A DNA stretch of 61,572 nucleotides from contig JAHJIN010000548.1 in the NCBI GenBank assembly GCA_018823415.1, forward strand, positions 1-61,572, in the 5' to 3' direction. Position 1 is the first letter of the stretch. The number at the start of each line of letters is the position of its first letter. Shown here piece by piece: positions 26,230 to 36,283 of the stretch. The notes beneath the pieces are model-generated. The model was not told the DNA's origin. It worked only from the letters and a program-made list of their open reading frames with translations, and did not search any database. The DNA is from Chloroflexota bacterium. Its GTDB lineage: Bacteria; Chloroflexota; JAHJIN01. A program made the position numbers and the translations under genes.

Positions 26230-28560
26230 ATGAGCACCACTGGCTCACTGTGGACAAGGCTCACCCGGCCATCGTTGCGGGCCCGGCTCATCCTGGGCTA
26301 TGGCAGCGTCCTGATCCTGTTTCTCTTGCTGGGGGCCATGACCACGTACCAGCTTAACCGCATCAACGAGGCCAACACGATCCTGCAGCAGGAAACGCGG
26401 AACGCCTTGGCCGCCCAGGAGCTATCTCGCGACAGCCTGGAATTGATCGTGGCTATCGACAAGGGGATATTGCTGGAAGACGTGGCGGAATTCACCGGGC
26501 CGGTCACAGAGGCTCTGCAGCGGTTCGAAGACCAGCACAAGGTAGTCCGAGAGGCCATCACCGATACGCTGCGTCTTGACACCACCGTAGCCTCCCTCAC
26601 CAGTGTGGTTCGCCCGATGGTCCTGCAGGCCGAGGGTGGCTCCTGGAGCGTGCTCCGCGATAATCGTGTTTCCCGGGTCGATGACAAGATCGCGCGATTG
26701 TCTCAGGCCATCGACGAGGTGGTATTGTCCACCGAAACCCGCCAGACGCGGGCCTTGACCCAGGCCTTGGGCGCCCAGCAGACAGTCTATATCTATCTCG
26801 CGGGCTCGTTCCTTTTTGCCGTGTTGCTGGGCACCTATATCGTCTACTCGACCGTGCGCAGCGTGACGCGCTCTGTCGGCGTGCTCGCGGCCGGCGCCAG
26901 CCGCCTGGCCGCCGGCGAGTTGGACCAGCGGATCCAGGTCCAATCCCAGGACGAGATCGGCCGGCTGTCACTGGTCTTTAACGATATGGCGGCGCAGTTG
27001 CAGTCACTTTATCAGAGCCTGGAGCGGCGCGTGGCAGAGCGCACCACCGAATTGCAGCGGCGGTCCATCCAGTTGGAGGCCGCTGCCCAGGTGGCCCGCG
27101 AGTCGGCCGCCATCCGGGACGTGAGTCAGCTTTTGAACGCCACCGTTGGCCTCATCTCGCAGCAGTTTGGCTTTTATCACGCCGGCATCTTTCTAGTGGA
27201 CCAGACCGGGGACTATGCCATCCTGGAAGCGGCCTCCTCCGAAGGTGGGCAGCAAATGCTGGCCCGGGGCCATCGCCTGGGGGTCGGCACAGAGGGCATC
27301 GTGGGGTACGTGAGCCAGACCGGGAGCCCCCGCATTGTGCGTGACGTGCAAGCAGACGACACGTATTTCAAGAACCCAGACCTACCTCTTACCCGGTCGG
27401 AAATGGCCATCCCGCTGCAGGTTCGCGACCGGGTGATCGGCGTGCTGGATGTGCAATCCACGGAACCGGCGGCGTTCATCGAAGAAGACGTGGCGGTGTT
27501 GCAAACCATGGCCGACCAGGTGGCGCTGGCCATCGAAAACGCCCGACTCTTGAAGGAAACCGAAGAGCGCCTGCAAGAGATGAACGTGTTGCTGGGCCGG
27601 TATAGCCGAGAGAGCTGGGAGCAACTGGCCGTCGAGCGACCCAACTGGGGATACGTCTATGATGGCGTGAAAGTGACGCCCCGTGATGCTAGTGACACGG
27701 CGCAGATGGACTCCCAGCTATCGGTGCCGCTCCAGATCCGAGGCGAGACTATCGGCCACCTGGACCTGTCGTTCGCCGACCACGCGCTCACGGATGAGGA
27801 TACAGCCATCACCCAGGCCGTGGTCGACCAGGCCACCCAGGCCCTGGAGACCGCCCGGCTGTTCCGGGAGGCTCGCCAGCGCCTGGCCGGGCTGGAGATA
27901 TTGCAGCGCGCCAGCCTGCAGCTTGGTTCCGCGCAGGACCTGCCTGCCGTGCTGAATAGCGTCGCAGAGAGCGTGCTGGCCGTGTTCCCGGCGATCAACT
28001 GCCACCTGTACCTCTATGACCAGGACCGGGACGAGTTCGCGCCGGGCATCGCCCTATGGCGAGACGGCGGGCGAGCGCCGGTGGTCAAGATTCCACGCCG
28101 CGACGGGCTCACAGCCACCGTGGCCCGCACCGGGGAGCCCTTTATCATCGACAACGCGCCCCGGCATCCCCTCTATGCCGGCCCGGAAGCGCAGGATTGG
28201 GACCTGCAGGCCATCGCCGGCTTTCCCATCCGGCGGGCCGGGCGCACGCTGGCCGTGTTCACCATGACCTTTCCGGGACCGCACGTCTTTAGCGATGCGG
28301 AGCAACGCATATTGGACCTCCTCATCGACCAGGCCGCCGTCACCATCGACCAGGTCCAACTCTTCCAGGCCACCCAGCACCGGGCAGAGCAAGAGCGCCT
28401 GCGCGCCGAGATCACTTCCCGGATCCGCGCCTCCACCGAAATAGACACCATCCTGCAGACGGCGATCCAGGAGTTGGGTCGCTCCCTACGAGCCGCCGAC
28501 GGCCTGATCTCGCTGGAAAGCAGCGGCAAGCAGGGTAAAGGCGAGGAGATGCGCCCGTGA
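26230..28560 (+). CDS. Membrane sensor: 4-helix-bundle type input + HAMP + 2 GAF + half-GAF tail
   Basis: 776 aa. TM1 about 19-41, an all-helical extracytoplasmic region 42-185 resembling four-helix-bundle sensor domains of chemoreceptors, TM2 186-208, HAMP 209-262, coiled coil, GAF 283-443 of the FYHAGIF/GIVGYV type, degenerate GAF-like module 455-545 (SWEQLAVERPNWGYVYDG), a further GAF 553-710, and the tail 722-762 (EITSRIRASTEIDTILQTAI). No methyl-accepting domain, kinase or cyclase is present. It starts 3 bp after the previous stop, with AAGGAG upstream. The 71-bp gap after it is one of the longer ones in the operon. Confidence 0.9.
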   Translation: MSTTGSLWTRLTRPSLRARLILGYGSVLILFLLLGAMTTYQLNRINEANTILQQETRNALAAQELSRDSLELIVAIDKGILLEDVAEFTGPVTEALQRFEDQHKVVREAITDTLRLDTTVASLTSVVRPMVLQAEGGSWSVLRDNRVSRVDDKIARLSQAIDEVVLSTETRQTRALTQALGAQQTVYIYLAGSFLFAVLLGTYIVYSTVRSVTRSVGVLAAGASRLAAGELDQRIQVQSQDEIGRLSLVFNDMAAQLQSLYQSLERRVAERTTELQRRSIQLEAAAQVARESAAIRDVSQLLNATVGLISQQFGFYHAGIFLVDQTGDYAILEAASSEGGQQMLARGHRLGVGTEGIVGYVSQTGSPRIVRDVQADDTYFKNPDLPLTRSEMAIPLQVRDRVIGVLDVQSTEPAAFIEEDVAVLQTMADQVALAIENARLLKETEERLQEMNVLLGRYSRESWEQLAVERPNWGYVYDGVKVTPRDASDTAQMDSQLSVPLQIRGETIGHLDLSFADHALTDEDTAITQAVVDQATQALETARLFREARQRLAGLEILQRASLQLGSAQDLPAVLNSVAESVLAVFPAINCHLYLYDQDRDEFAPGIALWRDGGRAPVVKIPRRDGLTATVARTGEPFIIDNAPRHPLYAGPEAQDWDLQAIAGFPIRRAGRTLAVFTMTFPGPHVFSDAEQRILDLLIDQAAVTIDQVQLFQATQHRAEQERLRAEITSRIRASTEIDTILQTAIQELGRSLRAADGLISLESSGKQGKGEEMRP

Positions 28561-28631
28561 CCCAGCGTTTTCCTGGCAAAGTAGCCTCGATCATCGGCTA
28601 GAGACAAACTGACAAACGAGGAGATGCAAAA

Positions 28632-29828
28632 ATGAAAACTGGAAGGTGCTTCTTGAGGACAGCAACCTGCGCATGGATGATCTTGGTGATCGTCTTGGGA
28701 TGGAGTCTGTGTGGCTGCCTGCCCCAATCCCCCAACGTCATCCAGGTGGGCGGGATCTTTGACCTGACTGGCGCGACCAGCGACGTGGGCATCCCTTATG
28801 CCGATGGCGTGCGCGACTGCGTGAAATACCTCAACGAGCAGGGCGGGATCAACGGGCGTGAGATCAAATTGATCGACGCGGACTATGGCTACAACATCGA
28901 GCGCGCCAAGACCCTCTATACCCGCCTGGTGAAAGAAGACCATGTCCTGGCGATTATGGGATGGGGCACCGGTGACACCGAAGCGTTGCGTCCTTACACC
29001 GCGGCGGACAAGATCCCCTTCATGTCCGCCTCGTATGCCGAAAGCCTGACGATCGTCCAGGAAGCACCCTACAATTTTCTGATCGGCGTGACCTACTCGG
29101 ATCAGATGCGCATCGCCCTGCAATACATCAGGGACAGCTGGACAGACACCAGCCGTGCCCCCCGGGTGGCCTTGATCTACAATGATACCGGGTTCGGCCT
29201 AGCTCCCATTCAGGATGGGCGCGACTATGCCGCAGCACATGGCATCGAGATCATAGACGAACAAATCGTCTCTCTTTCGACCACCGACGCCACCGAACAA
29301 CTGCGGAACATGGCAGCCCAGAACCCAGATTACGCTATCGTCCAGGAAACCACTGCGGCTGGTTCGGTCATCGCGCGCGATGCACAAACGCTGGCGATCC
29401 CCACTCGGCTCGTCTTTCTGAACTGGTCGGCAGACGAAAAGTTTATCACACTGGGTGGTGAAGCGGCCGAGGGGGCATTGGGCACGGTGCCATTTGCCTT
29501 TATCACCGAGGATGCCCCGGGGCTGGCCGAGATCAAGGCCTTTAACCAGGCCAAGGGCGTAGACCCCACAACCCGCAGTATCCGGTACGTACAGGGCTGG
29601 ACGACGATGAAGGTCATGGCCGAGGGAATTCGGCGCGCCGGTGACGACCTGACCGGGGAAGGCATCCGGCGCGGATTGGAGAGCCTGACCAATCTGGGCA
29701 CCGGGGACATCACGGCGCCCATCACCTTCAACCCCAACAGCCACAAGGGAGCGACTGCATTGCGGATCTACCAGGTTCAAAACGGGCGATGGGTACCCAT
29801 TACCGATTACATCCAAGCCCAACCATAA
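28632..29828 (+). CDS. LivK/LivJ-type periplasmic ligand-binding lipoprotein
   Basis: 398 aa. A hydrophobic leader ends in the lipobox LCGC with Cys29 as the likely lipid anchor. The mature part is a type I periplasmic binding fold of the branched-chain-amino-acid/amide family (GIFDLTGATSDVGIPYADGV, NGREIKLIDADYGYN, ARVALIYNDTGFG-like core). Relatives bind amino acids, amides or urea for ABC importers, but no permease or ATPase gene is present here. It is followed by two HAMP-GAF sensors, so I infer it presents ligand to those receptors rather than feeding transport; a distant ABC partner remains possible. GAGGAG precedes the ATG. Confidence 0.92.
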   Translation: MKTGRCFLRTATCAWMILVIVLGWSLCGCLPQSPNVIQVGGIFDLTGATSDVGIPYADGVRDCVKYLNEQGGINGREIKLIDADYGYNIERAKTLYTRLVKEDHVLAIMGWGTGDTEALRPYTAADKIPFMSASYAESLTIVQEAPYNFLIGVTYSDQMRIALQYIRDSWTDTSRAPRVALIYNDTGFGLAPIQDGRDYAAAHGIEIIDEQIVSLSTTDATEQLRNMAAQNPDYAIVQETTAAGSVIARDAQTLAIPTRLVFLNWSADEKFITLGGEAAEGALGTVPFAFITEDAPGLAEIKAFNQAKGVDPTTRSIRYVQGWTTMKVMAEGIRRAGDDLTGEGIRRGLESLTNLGTGDITAPITFNPNSHKGATALRIYQVQNGRWVPITDYIQAQP

Positions 29829-29939
29829 GGCTGCGCCGTGAGACCCGGCGCCGGGCATCGTGTGAAAGGCACAGGTGGCCGGTGCAGGGGGAACCGGGCC
29901 GGTGAGTCAGACCCGAAGCAAAGAAAGAAGCGTGCCAAG

Positions 29940-31829
29940 ATGCTAAAAAACCTGGTGGGATCAATTGGTGTGCGACTGGTCGGCGGTTACCTGCTCCTCG
30001 CGGTCTTGGCGTTGGTGATGGGATTGATTGGCTATGTACAAATCGGCAACGTCAACAATATCTTGGCCGTGGAGACAACAGAACGGGCCGAGACGCGCTA
30101 CCTGGGCACCAAAGTCCGTATCGAGTGTCTGCAGATCTCGGAGCTGGTGGAGAGCTATGTAGCCACACTCTCTGCCGCAACCAAGACGCGCCTGAGAGCC
30201 CAGTTCACCGACGAGTTGTATATCCTGAACGAATTCGTAAACCAGATTGAAAAACGCATCGGGAACACGCCAGAAGACCGGGCCGTACTATCCGAGATCA
30301 TGCAGTCGATCCAGGGATACCGGAACCGGGCCCAGGCCGTGATGGATGCCTACGACACCGACGACCAGGTTGGAAGCCAGACCCAGGAAGCGCTCGCACA
30401 ATTCAGGACGACCCGTGCCCAGCTTTTAGAGCAACTGACCACATTCGAGGACCGGGAAACCACGAGGCTATTTGCCTCGCGGCGGACCGCCCAGGACACG
30501 GTGGATCAGGCCCAAAGACTCATCATTGCATTGGGCGTGATCATTCTCATCGGGGGCGTTCTCCTGGGGGCTGGGATCTCGTGGACCATCACCCGGCCGG
30601 TGCGTCGCCTGATGGAAGCAGCGCAGCGTATCATGGCCGGCGACCTGGAACATCTGGCCGACGTGCGCAGTCGAAGCGAGATCGGCGTGCTGGCGCGGGC
30701 ATTTAATGAAATGACTGTCCAACTGCGAGAATCAATCGGCCAGTTGGAAGCACGGATCACGGGACGTACGGTCGATCTGGAACGGCGTTCTGTCCAACTG
30801 GAAGCCGCCGCCCGGGTTGCCCGAGAGGCGGCCGCGATCCGCGACGTAGGACAACTCATGGACGCCACGGTCCACCTCATCTCCCAGCAATTTGGCTTTT
30901 ACCACGCTGGCATCTTTTTGCTCGCTTTGCGCGAACAGGCCGAGTACGCGGTGCTTCAGGCCGCATCGTCCGAAGGCGGACAACGCATGCTGGCCCGGGG
31001 CCACAAGCTTGAAGTGGGCCAGGTAGGCATCGTCGGCTACGTAGCGGACGCCGGCGAGTCGCGCCTCGCCCTCGATGTGGGCGAGGACGCCGTGTTCTTC
31101 GACAACCCTGACCTGCCGATGACCCGCTCGGAGATGGCACTGCCGCTCAAAGTGCGGGAGCAGGTTATTGGCGTACTGGACGTGCAGTCCACGGAGGAGG
31201 CCGCCTTTACCGACGAAGACGTGGAGGTACTGCAAACAATGGCCGACCAGGTGGCATTGGCTATCGAGAACGCCCGGCTGCTGGCAGAGAGCCAGCGGTC
31301 GTTGCAAGAACTAGAAGCCGTCTATGGCCAACAAACGCGTCGGGCCTGGGCAGACCGGGCGACCCGCCAGTCGGTTGCCTATCGCTACACCGGCACGGGG
31401 GTGGGTGCGGTGTCGCCGACCGTCCAGTCGGACCAGGCGCCCGACGCATCGGCCGCCCGCCGGCTCAGCGCCCCCATTAGGCTACGCGGCCAAGACATTG
31501 GCTCCATCATGCTGCAGCGCGATCCAGACCAGGACCACTGGTCCCCTGAAGAGGCCGCTCTCATGGAAGAGGTGGGCGTTCAGATCGGGTTGGCCCTGGA
31601 AAACGCCCGGCTGGTGGAGGACACCCAGCGCCGCGCCGCCCGCGAACAGTTGACCGGCGAGGTCTCAACCCGCATGCGCGAGACACTAGACGTGGACACG
31701 GTGCTGCGCACCACCATTCGCGAGTTCAGCCACATCGCCGGCGGGGCCAGGGTCACGCTCCGCCTGGGCGATGCCGAGGCCCTGCTGGCAGCCGCAAGCG
31801 AACCGCCGGTCGCCCAGACCGACTCGTGA
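29940..31829 (+). CDS. Membrane sensor: helical-bundle input + HAMP + GAF + degenerate GAF + half-GAF tail
   Basis: 629 aa. TM1 about 12-34, helical extracytoplasmic region 35-190, TM2 about 195-217, HAMP 218-270, coiled coil, GAF about 290-450 (FYHAGIF, AASSEGG, GIVGYV), degenerate GAF-like module about 462-575 (AWADRATRQSVAYRYTG), and tail about 583-625 (EVSTRMRETLDVDTVLRTTI). No output domain. ATG 29940 is chosen because it begins the typical MLKNLVGSIGVRLVGGY membrane start; the in-frame extension upstream is low-complexity and probably untranslated. The Shine-Dalgarno is weak (AAGAAAGAAG). It follows the LivK-type lipoprotein after 111 bp, the longest gap in the run. Confidence 0.87.
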   Translation: MLKNLVGSIGVRLVGGYLLLAVLALVMGLIGYVQIGNVNNILAVETTERAETRYLGTKVRIECLQISELVESYVATLSAATKTRLRAQFTDELYILNEFVNQIEKRIGNTPEDRAVLSEIMQSIQGYRNRAQAVMDAYDTDDQVGSQTQEALAQFRTTRAQLLEQLTTFEDRETTRLFASRRTAQDTVDQAQRLIIALGVIILIGGVLLGAGISWTITRPVRRLMEAAQRIMAGDLEHLADVRSRSEIGVLARAFNEMTVQLRESIGQLEARITGRTVDLERRSVQLEAAARVAREAAAIRDVGQLMDATVHLISQQFGFYHAGIFLLALREQAEYAVLQAASSEGGQRMLARGHKLEVGQVGIVGYVADAGESRLALDVGEDAVFFDNPDLPMTRSEMALPLKVREQVIGVLDVQSTEEAAFTDEDVEVLQTMADQVALAIENARLLAESQRSLQELEAVYGQQTRRAWADRATRQSVAYRYTGTGVGAVSPTVQSDQAPDASAARRLSAPIRLRGQDIGSIMLQRDPDQDHWSPEEAALMEEVGVQIGLALENARLVEDTQRRAAREQLTGEVSTRMRETLDVDTVLRTTIREFSHIAGGARVTLRLGDAEALLAAASEPPVAQTDS

Positions 31830-31871
31830 GCCCGGCACTCGAGTTTCTCACAGACAGGAGCAGCTTGCACC

Positions 31872-33755
31872 ATGCACGCACTGATTGACAGGTTCTACCG
31901 AATCCTTCGGCTGGTGCGTATCGGGCAGCGCGTGGTCGGCGTCATTGCCATCCTGCTGGTCGTCGGGTCGCTATCCATCCTGAGCCAGTGGCTCATCGTG
32001 CAGCAACAACTGTCCTACATGAACCACTTGCAGACAGAGCAACTACCGGCGGATCAGCTCATCCAGGAAGCGGCATTGGAAATCGCCTCCTCCCAGGTCG
32101 TGCTGATCCAATACGTGGCCGGCCAGGAAACCGATCTCGAGATCGTAGTCACGTACATCAGTGATGCCAAACGTTTGCTGACAGAGGCCCGGGAACTCGC
32201 CACCGACGAGGACCGGCTACGCCAGATCGACACACTCTTTGGGCAGGTAGACGACTATGCGGGTAGTGTAGACCAGCTACAGTACGCCAAACTGACGGCC
32301 GATACAGAGCGCATTAATCTCCTCAGCGCAGAATCCCAGCGCCTGGGCAATGCCCTGCGCGCCGGGGCCAGCGATACCGTCCGGGAGAGCGTGGAGCAAG
32401 CCCAGGCAGACCTGCAACGCGCCGTACGCAATTTCGAGCAGAACAGCATCTTTGGAGCGCTCATCGTTTTGCTCGCGTTCGTGATCGTCGGCGTGGCCCT
32501 GTATCTTATGGCGCGCAGCGTGATCCGGCCGGTCCAGCAGATCCAGGATGCCGCGCAGCATATAGCTGGCGGCGAGTGGGGGCACCGGCTGCCTGATACC
32601 GCCCTGCTTGCCGACGAGTTGGGCCAACTGGCCGTCGCCTTTAACCAGATGGCCGAGCAGTTGCAGGCTTCATACAGCGAACTGGAGCAGCGGGTCAGCG
32701 AGCGCACGGCCGACCTGGAGCGCCGGGCCATCCAGGTGCAGGCCGCCGCTGAGGTGGCGCGCGACGCCACCACCATCCTCGACCCCCAGGAGCTGATGGT
32801 CGAGGTGGTGACACTCATCAGTCAGCGATTTGGTTTCTACCACGCTGGCCTGTTCCTGCTGGACGAAACCGGCGAATGGGCCGTGCTACAGGCCGCCGCC
32901 AGCGAAGGCGGCCGACGGATGCTGGCCCGCAGCCACCGGCTCAAGGTGGGCGAAACCGGCATTGTGGGCTATGTCACCGACATTGGCGAGCCACGCATTG
33001 CCCTGGACGTGGGCGCAGACGCTGTTTATTTCGACAACCCCGACTTGCCAGGGACCCGGTCCGAGATCGCGCTGCCGCTGCGGGCACGCGGCGAGATCAT
33101 TGGTGCCCTGGACGTCCAGAGCACCGAGGCCGCCGCCTTTAGCGACGAGGACGTGGCCGTGCTCCAGACCCTGGCCGACCAGGTGGGCATTGCCATCAGC
33201 AACGCCAGGCTCTACCAGCAGGCGCAGGAGAGCCTGGAAACGGCCCGCCGGGCCTATGGCGAATATGGCCGCGAGGCCTGGCTCGAGATGACGCGGCGCG
33301 GCGGGATCACCGGTTACCAGTACGAGCCTGGGTCATTACAGATGAACCCACAAGCCTGGACGCCGGCCATGGCGGAAACGCTGCGGGCCGGCAAGGCCAT
33401 GCGGTCAGTTGCCGAGCCTCGGTCGCTGGCCATCCCGATCCAGATCCGCAACCAGACCATCGGCGTGATCGACGTGACCAAACCCGAGGGTGCGGCCCCC
33501 TGGACCGCAGAAGAGATTGCCCTATTCGACACGCTGGCCGACCAACTGGGCGTGGCGCTGGACGGCGCCCAGCTCTACCAGGAAACACAGCGCCGGGCTG
33601 CCCAGGAACGGTTGACTGGCGAGATCACGTCGCGAATGCGCGAAACGCTGGACGTGGACACCGTGTTACAGACCGCCGTGCGCGAGATTGGGGAGGCGCT
33701 GGGCATAACCGAGGCGGAGGTACGCCTGTATAGCGACGAGACGCCGCGCCAGTAA
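31872..33755 (+). CDS. Membrane sensor: helical-bundle input + HAMP + GAF + degenerate GAF + half-GAF tail
   Basis: 627 aa, same layout as its upstream neighbour but with different input helices: TM1 about 19-42, helical bundle 43-192, TM2 about 196-218, HAMP 219-272, coiled coil (ELEQRVSERTADLERR), GAF about 290-450 (FYHAGLF, AAASEGG, GIVGYV), degenerate module about 460-575 (AWLEMTRRGGITGYQY), tail about 580-622. Cytoplasmic parts are much more alike between neighbours than the sensing parts, as expected when one output scaffold is combined with changing inputs. CAGGAG lies upstream of the ATG. Confidence 0.9.
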   Translation: MHALIDRFYRILRLVRIGQRVVGVIAILLVVGSLSILSQWLIVQQQLSYMNHLQTEQLPADQLIQEAALEIASSQVVLIQYVAGQETDLEIVVTYISDAKRLLTEARELATDEDRLRQIDTLFGQVDDYAGSVDQLQYAKLTADTERINLLSAESQRLGNALRAGASDTVRESVEQAQADLQRAVRNFEQNSIFGALIVLLAFVIVGVALYLMARSVIRPVQQIQDAAQHIAGGEWGHRLPDTALLADELGQLAVAFNQMAEQLQASYSELEQRVSERTADLERRAIQVQAAAEVARDATTILDPQELMVEVVTLISQRFGFYHAGLFLLDETGEWAVLQAAASEGGRRMLARSHRLKVGETGIVGYVTDIGEPRIALDVGADAVYFDNPDLPGTRSEIALPLRARGEIIGALDVQSTEAAAFSDEDVAVLQTLADQVGIAISNARLYQQAQESLETARRAYGEYGREAWLEMTRRGGITGYQYEPGSLQMNPQAWTPAMAETLRAGKAMRSVAEPRSLAIPIQIRNQTIGVIDVTKPEGAAPWTAEEIALFDTLADQLGVALDGAQLYQETQRRAAQERLTGEITSRMRETLDVDTVLQTAVREIGEALGITEAEVRLYSDETPRQ

Positions 33756-33803
33756 TGCCCGGCGCATAGCAAGACCCCCTGGAGACGAGAGGAAGCAGAC
33801 CAA

Positions 33804-34490
33804 ATGAACCACGAGTCGAGATTCCACCGCACAGCTTCCGCGCTGGCGATCCTGGCCCTGCCGCTGGCCTATGCCAACGTGGGCCTGGCCCTCATCGCCA
33901 TCAACTGGGACCTGGCTGCTTTCAGCGATGCCGCCCGCGGATTTCAACTGGTTGTCAGCCACCCGTACGGCGCCGAACTGACACGCTGGTCCATGCTGAC
34001 GGATATGCTGGGCTTTTATCTGCTGCTCGTGCCCCTGGCCCTGGTTCTGTGGCGCTGGCAAAAGGAAAATAGCCCCCAGTTCGCCAACCTGGTGACCCTG
34101 GCTGGCCTGGGCTATCTTTTCTTTGGCGCTCTGGGCGCGGCGATCCTGGCTGTGGTAATGCCAGAGCAAATCTATGCGTATGCGCAAGCCACCACGGCCG
34201 ATCCCGCAGTACACAAAGCGATATTCTTGGCCTTCAAGAGCGCGATATATGATGGGGTATGGGATACGCTCAACCCATTGCTGGCCGGCGTATGGTGGAT
34301 CGGGAGCGGGTTTCTGCTGCGGCACAAGTATCGCGCGTTGGCCTGGGCCACCATCGTGCTCGGCGTGTTCGAGTTGCTCAGAGAGGTCAAGATCGGGCCA
34401 ATAGCCCTGATCGGGTTGGCAGTGTACTTTGTCCTGGCCCCCATCTGGGCCGCCTGGGTGGGCGTGGCCTTGCTACGCAGCCGGGAATGA
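33804..34490 (+). CDS. Six-helix membrane protein of unknown function
   Basis: 228 aa with about six hydrophobic helices (12-34, 64-86, 97-120, 150-170, 178-198, 203-222) and no GAF, HAMP or tail. I do not recognise the family with confidence. It sits between membrane sensors, in the same direction, 48 bp after one and 13 bp before the next, so it is probably co-expressed with them. It could be an accessory membrane subunit, for instance supplying or gating a ligand, but nothing in the sequence proves that. GAGAGGAAG lies upstream of the ATG. Confidence 0.75.
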   Translation: MNHESRFHRTASALAILALPLAYANVGLALIAINWDLAAFSDAARGFQLVVSHPYGAELTRWSMLTDMLGFYLLLVPLALVLWRWQKENSPQFANLVTLAGLGYLFFGALGAAILAVVMPEQIYAYAQATTADPAVHKAIFLAFKSAIYDGVWDTLNPLLAGVWWIGSGFLLRHKYRALAWATIVLGVFELLREVKIGPIALIGLAVYFVLAPIWAAWVGVALLRSRE

Positions 34491-34503
34491 AAGGGGAGCG
34501 ACG

Positions 34504-36219
34504 ATGATGATAGCCCGGTTCACCAAGTATCTCGCCGCGCCGGTCTTTCCAGACGAAAAAAAGACACGTGCGGCCAGCCTGGTTAACGCCATCCTGTTGA
34601 TCACTCTCGCGCTCATGATCACCCTGCCCCTGATCATGCTGCTCGTCGCCCCCGGCGAAGCAGCGATCACATCAATAGCCGCCGGGGTCATGGCCGCGAT
34701 CATCCTGGGCCTGTTATTCCTGGTGCGATGGGGCTATGTGTCCATCGTCGGCGTGCTCCTGACATCTGCCTTTCTGGTGATGGTCACCTGGTCGATCTAC
34801 AGTTATCGGGGCGTGCGCGACCTCACCATCACGGGCTATTTCCTCGTCATTGCCCTTGCTGGCCTGCTGCTAGGTGGGCGCGCCGTCATTATCTTTGGCT
34901 TGTTATGCCTGTTGCTCGTAGTGGGCGTGTCTTTTGCCGAAACCAGTGGCCTGATCACGGTTTCGCTGGAAGCCACGACTCCGGTTTTCCAGTTGGTCAC
35001 GCTGATGGTGACCCTCGGCTTGATGGCCCTGTTGCTGCGCTTTGCCGTGAACAGTATCGCAGTGGGTTTCGAGCGTGCCCGTCGCAGCGCCCAGGCCCTG
35101 GCCGAGAGCAATCGTGATCTGGAGGCCAGCCGCGATGCGCTGGCCGCGCGCACACAAGAGTTGGAACGACGTTACAATTACCAGACGGCGTCCACCAGAG
35201 TGAGCCATGCCGTGAACACCAGCCTGGACCCGCAGCGACTGATGCAAGAGGTGGTGGAGCTGATTCGCAACGCGTTCGACCTCTACTATGTGGGTCTGTT
35301 TACCCTGGACGAGGCCGGTGCTGGCACCGGCGGCAAGTGGGTCATCTTGCAGGCCGACAGTAGCAAGACCAGCCAGAGTCTGGTGTCCCCTGATCAGCGG
35401 CTACAAGTCGATGCCAGCTCGCTCATCGGTTTGAGCATCATGGACATGCAAGCCCGGGTCTGGACGAATACGAGCCAAGATACCGCGCATCTGTCCGTTC
35501 CCGAGTTGCCAGACACTCGCTCCGAGGTGGCGCTACCCCTGCGCTCGCGCGGCCAAGTGATCGGCGCACTGATCGTCCAGAGCGATCGACCAGCAGCCTT
35601 TGAAGAAGATGCCGTGGTCGCGCTGCAAACGATGGCCGACCAGGTCGCGGTAGCACTGGATAACGCCCATCTATTCGCAGAGAGCCAGCTAACCCTGGAA
35701 ACCGAGCGTCGCGCTCATGGCGCGGCCAGTCGTGCGGCCTGGGCACAACTGGTCAGCGACCGCGCAGACACGGGGTATCGCTACACGGGGCAATCTGTCG
35801 TCCTAGCCGAGAATGACTGGCGCCCCGAAATGCTACAGGCAGCGCAGACAAACCAGATCGTGCAGGGGAGCGATGCAGAGGGCACGCTCGCTGTGCCGAT
35901 CCAGGTTCGGGATCAGGTAGTGGGCGTGCTCAACTTGCGCAAGGCAACCACTGGTGAGACCTGGACAGATGAAGAAGAGACCCTTTTGCAAACATTGACC
36001 GACCAATTGGGCGTGGCGCTGGAGAGCGCGCGCCTGTATCAGGATACCCAGCGCCGCGCTGCCCAGGAGCGGCTGACCGGCGAGATTACGGCCCGCATGC
36101 GCGAGACGTTGGATCTGGAAACGATCGTGCAGACCGCCGCGCGCGAGATGCGCCGGGCACTGAACCTGGCGGAGGCAGAGGTGCGTATCGGGACCGCTTC
36201 CGAGTCGGGACAGTCATAA
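34504..36219 (+). CDS. Integral-membrane sensor: 6 TM + GAF + degenerate GAF + half-GAF tail
   Basis: 571 aa. A short amphipathic start with APVFPDEKKTRAASL is followed by about six membrane helices (25-195), a coiled coil (205-228), a GAF domain 230-400 (LYYVGLF, but with SLIGLSIMDMQARV instead of the GWC or GYV pocket motif), degenerate module about 410-515 (AWAQLVSDRADTGYRYTG), tail about 520-562 (EITARMRETLDLETIVQTAA). The N-terminal P-V-F-x(3)-K-T-R signature recurs in the sensor at 39201 and, more loosely, at 43678, so these share one membrane-input family. ATG 34504 has AAGGGGAG upstream. Confidence 0.9.
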   Translation: MMIARFTKYLAAPVFPDEKKTRAASLVNAILLITLALMITLPLIMLLVAPGEAAITSIAAGVMAAIILGLLFLVRWGYVSIVGVLLTSAFLVMVTWSIYSYRGVRDLTITGYFLVIALAGLLLGGRAVIIFGLLCLLLVVGVSFAETSGLITVSLEATTPVFQLVTLMVTLGLMALLLRFAVNSIAVGFERARRSAQALAESNRDLEASRDALAARTQELERRYNYQTASTRVSHAVNTSLDPQRLMQEVVELIRNAFDLYYVGLFTLDEAGAGTGGKWVILQADSSKTSQSLVSPDQRLQVDASSLIGLSIMDMQARVWTNTSQDTAHLSVPELPDTRSEVALPLRSRGQVIGALIVQSDRPAAFEEDAVVALQTMADQVAVALDNAHLFAESQLTLETERRAHGAASRAAWAQLVSDRADTGYRYTGQSVVLAENDWRPEMLQAAQTNQIVQGSDAEGTLAVPIQVRDQVVGVLNLRKATTGETWTDEEETLLQTLTDQLGVALESARLYQDTQRRAAQERLTGEITARMRETLDLETIVQTAAREMRRALNLAEAEVRIGTASESGQS

Positions 36220-36283
36220 ACAGCGATGTTCCGGCAACCTGAGCTAGCTCCCAGTAGGGGAGAAAATATGGGAGGATTACTTC

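Noticed and set aside
29844-29855. Palindrome CCCGGCGCCGGG in the longest gap of the sensor operon
   Set aside because: Pure GC palindrome in a GC-rich genome, no promoter elements or T tract nearby; no support as operator or terminator.
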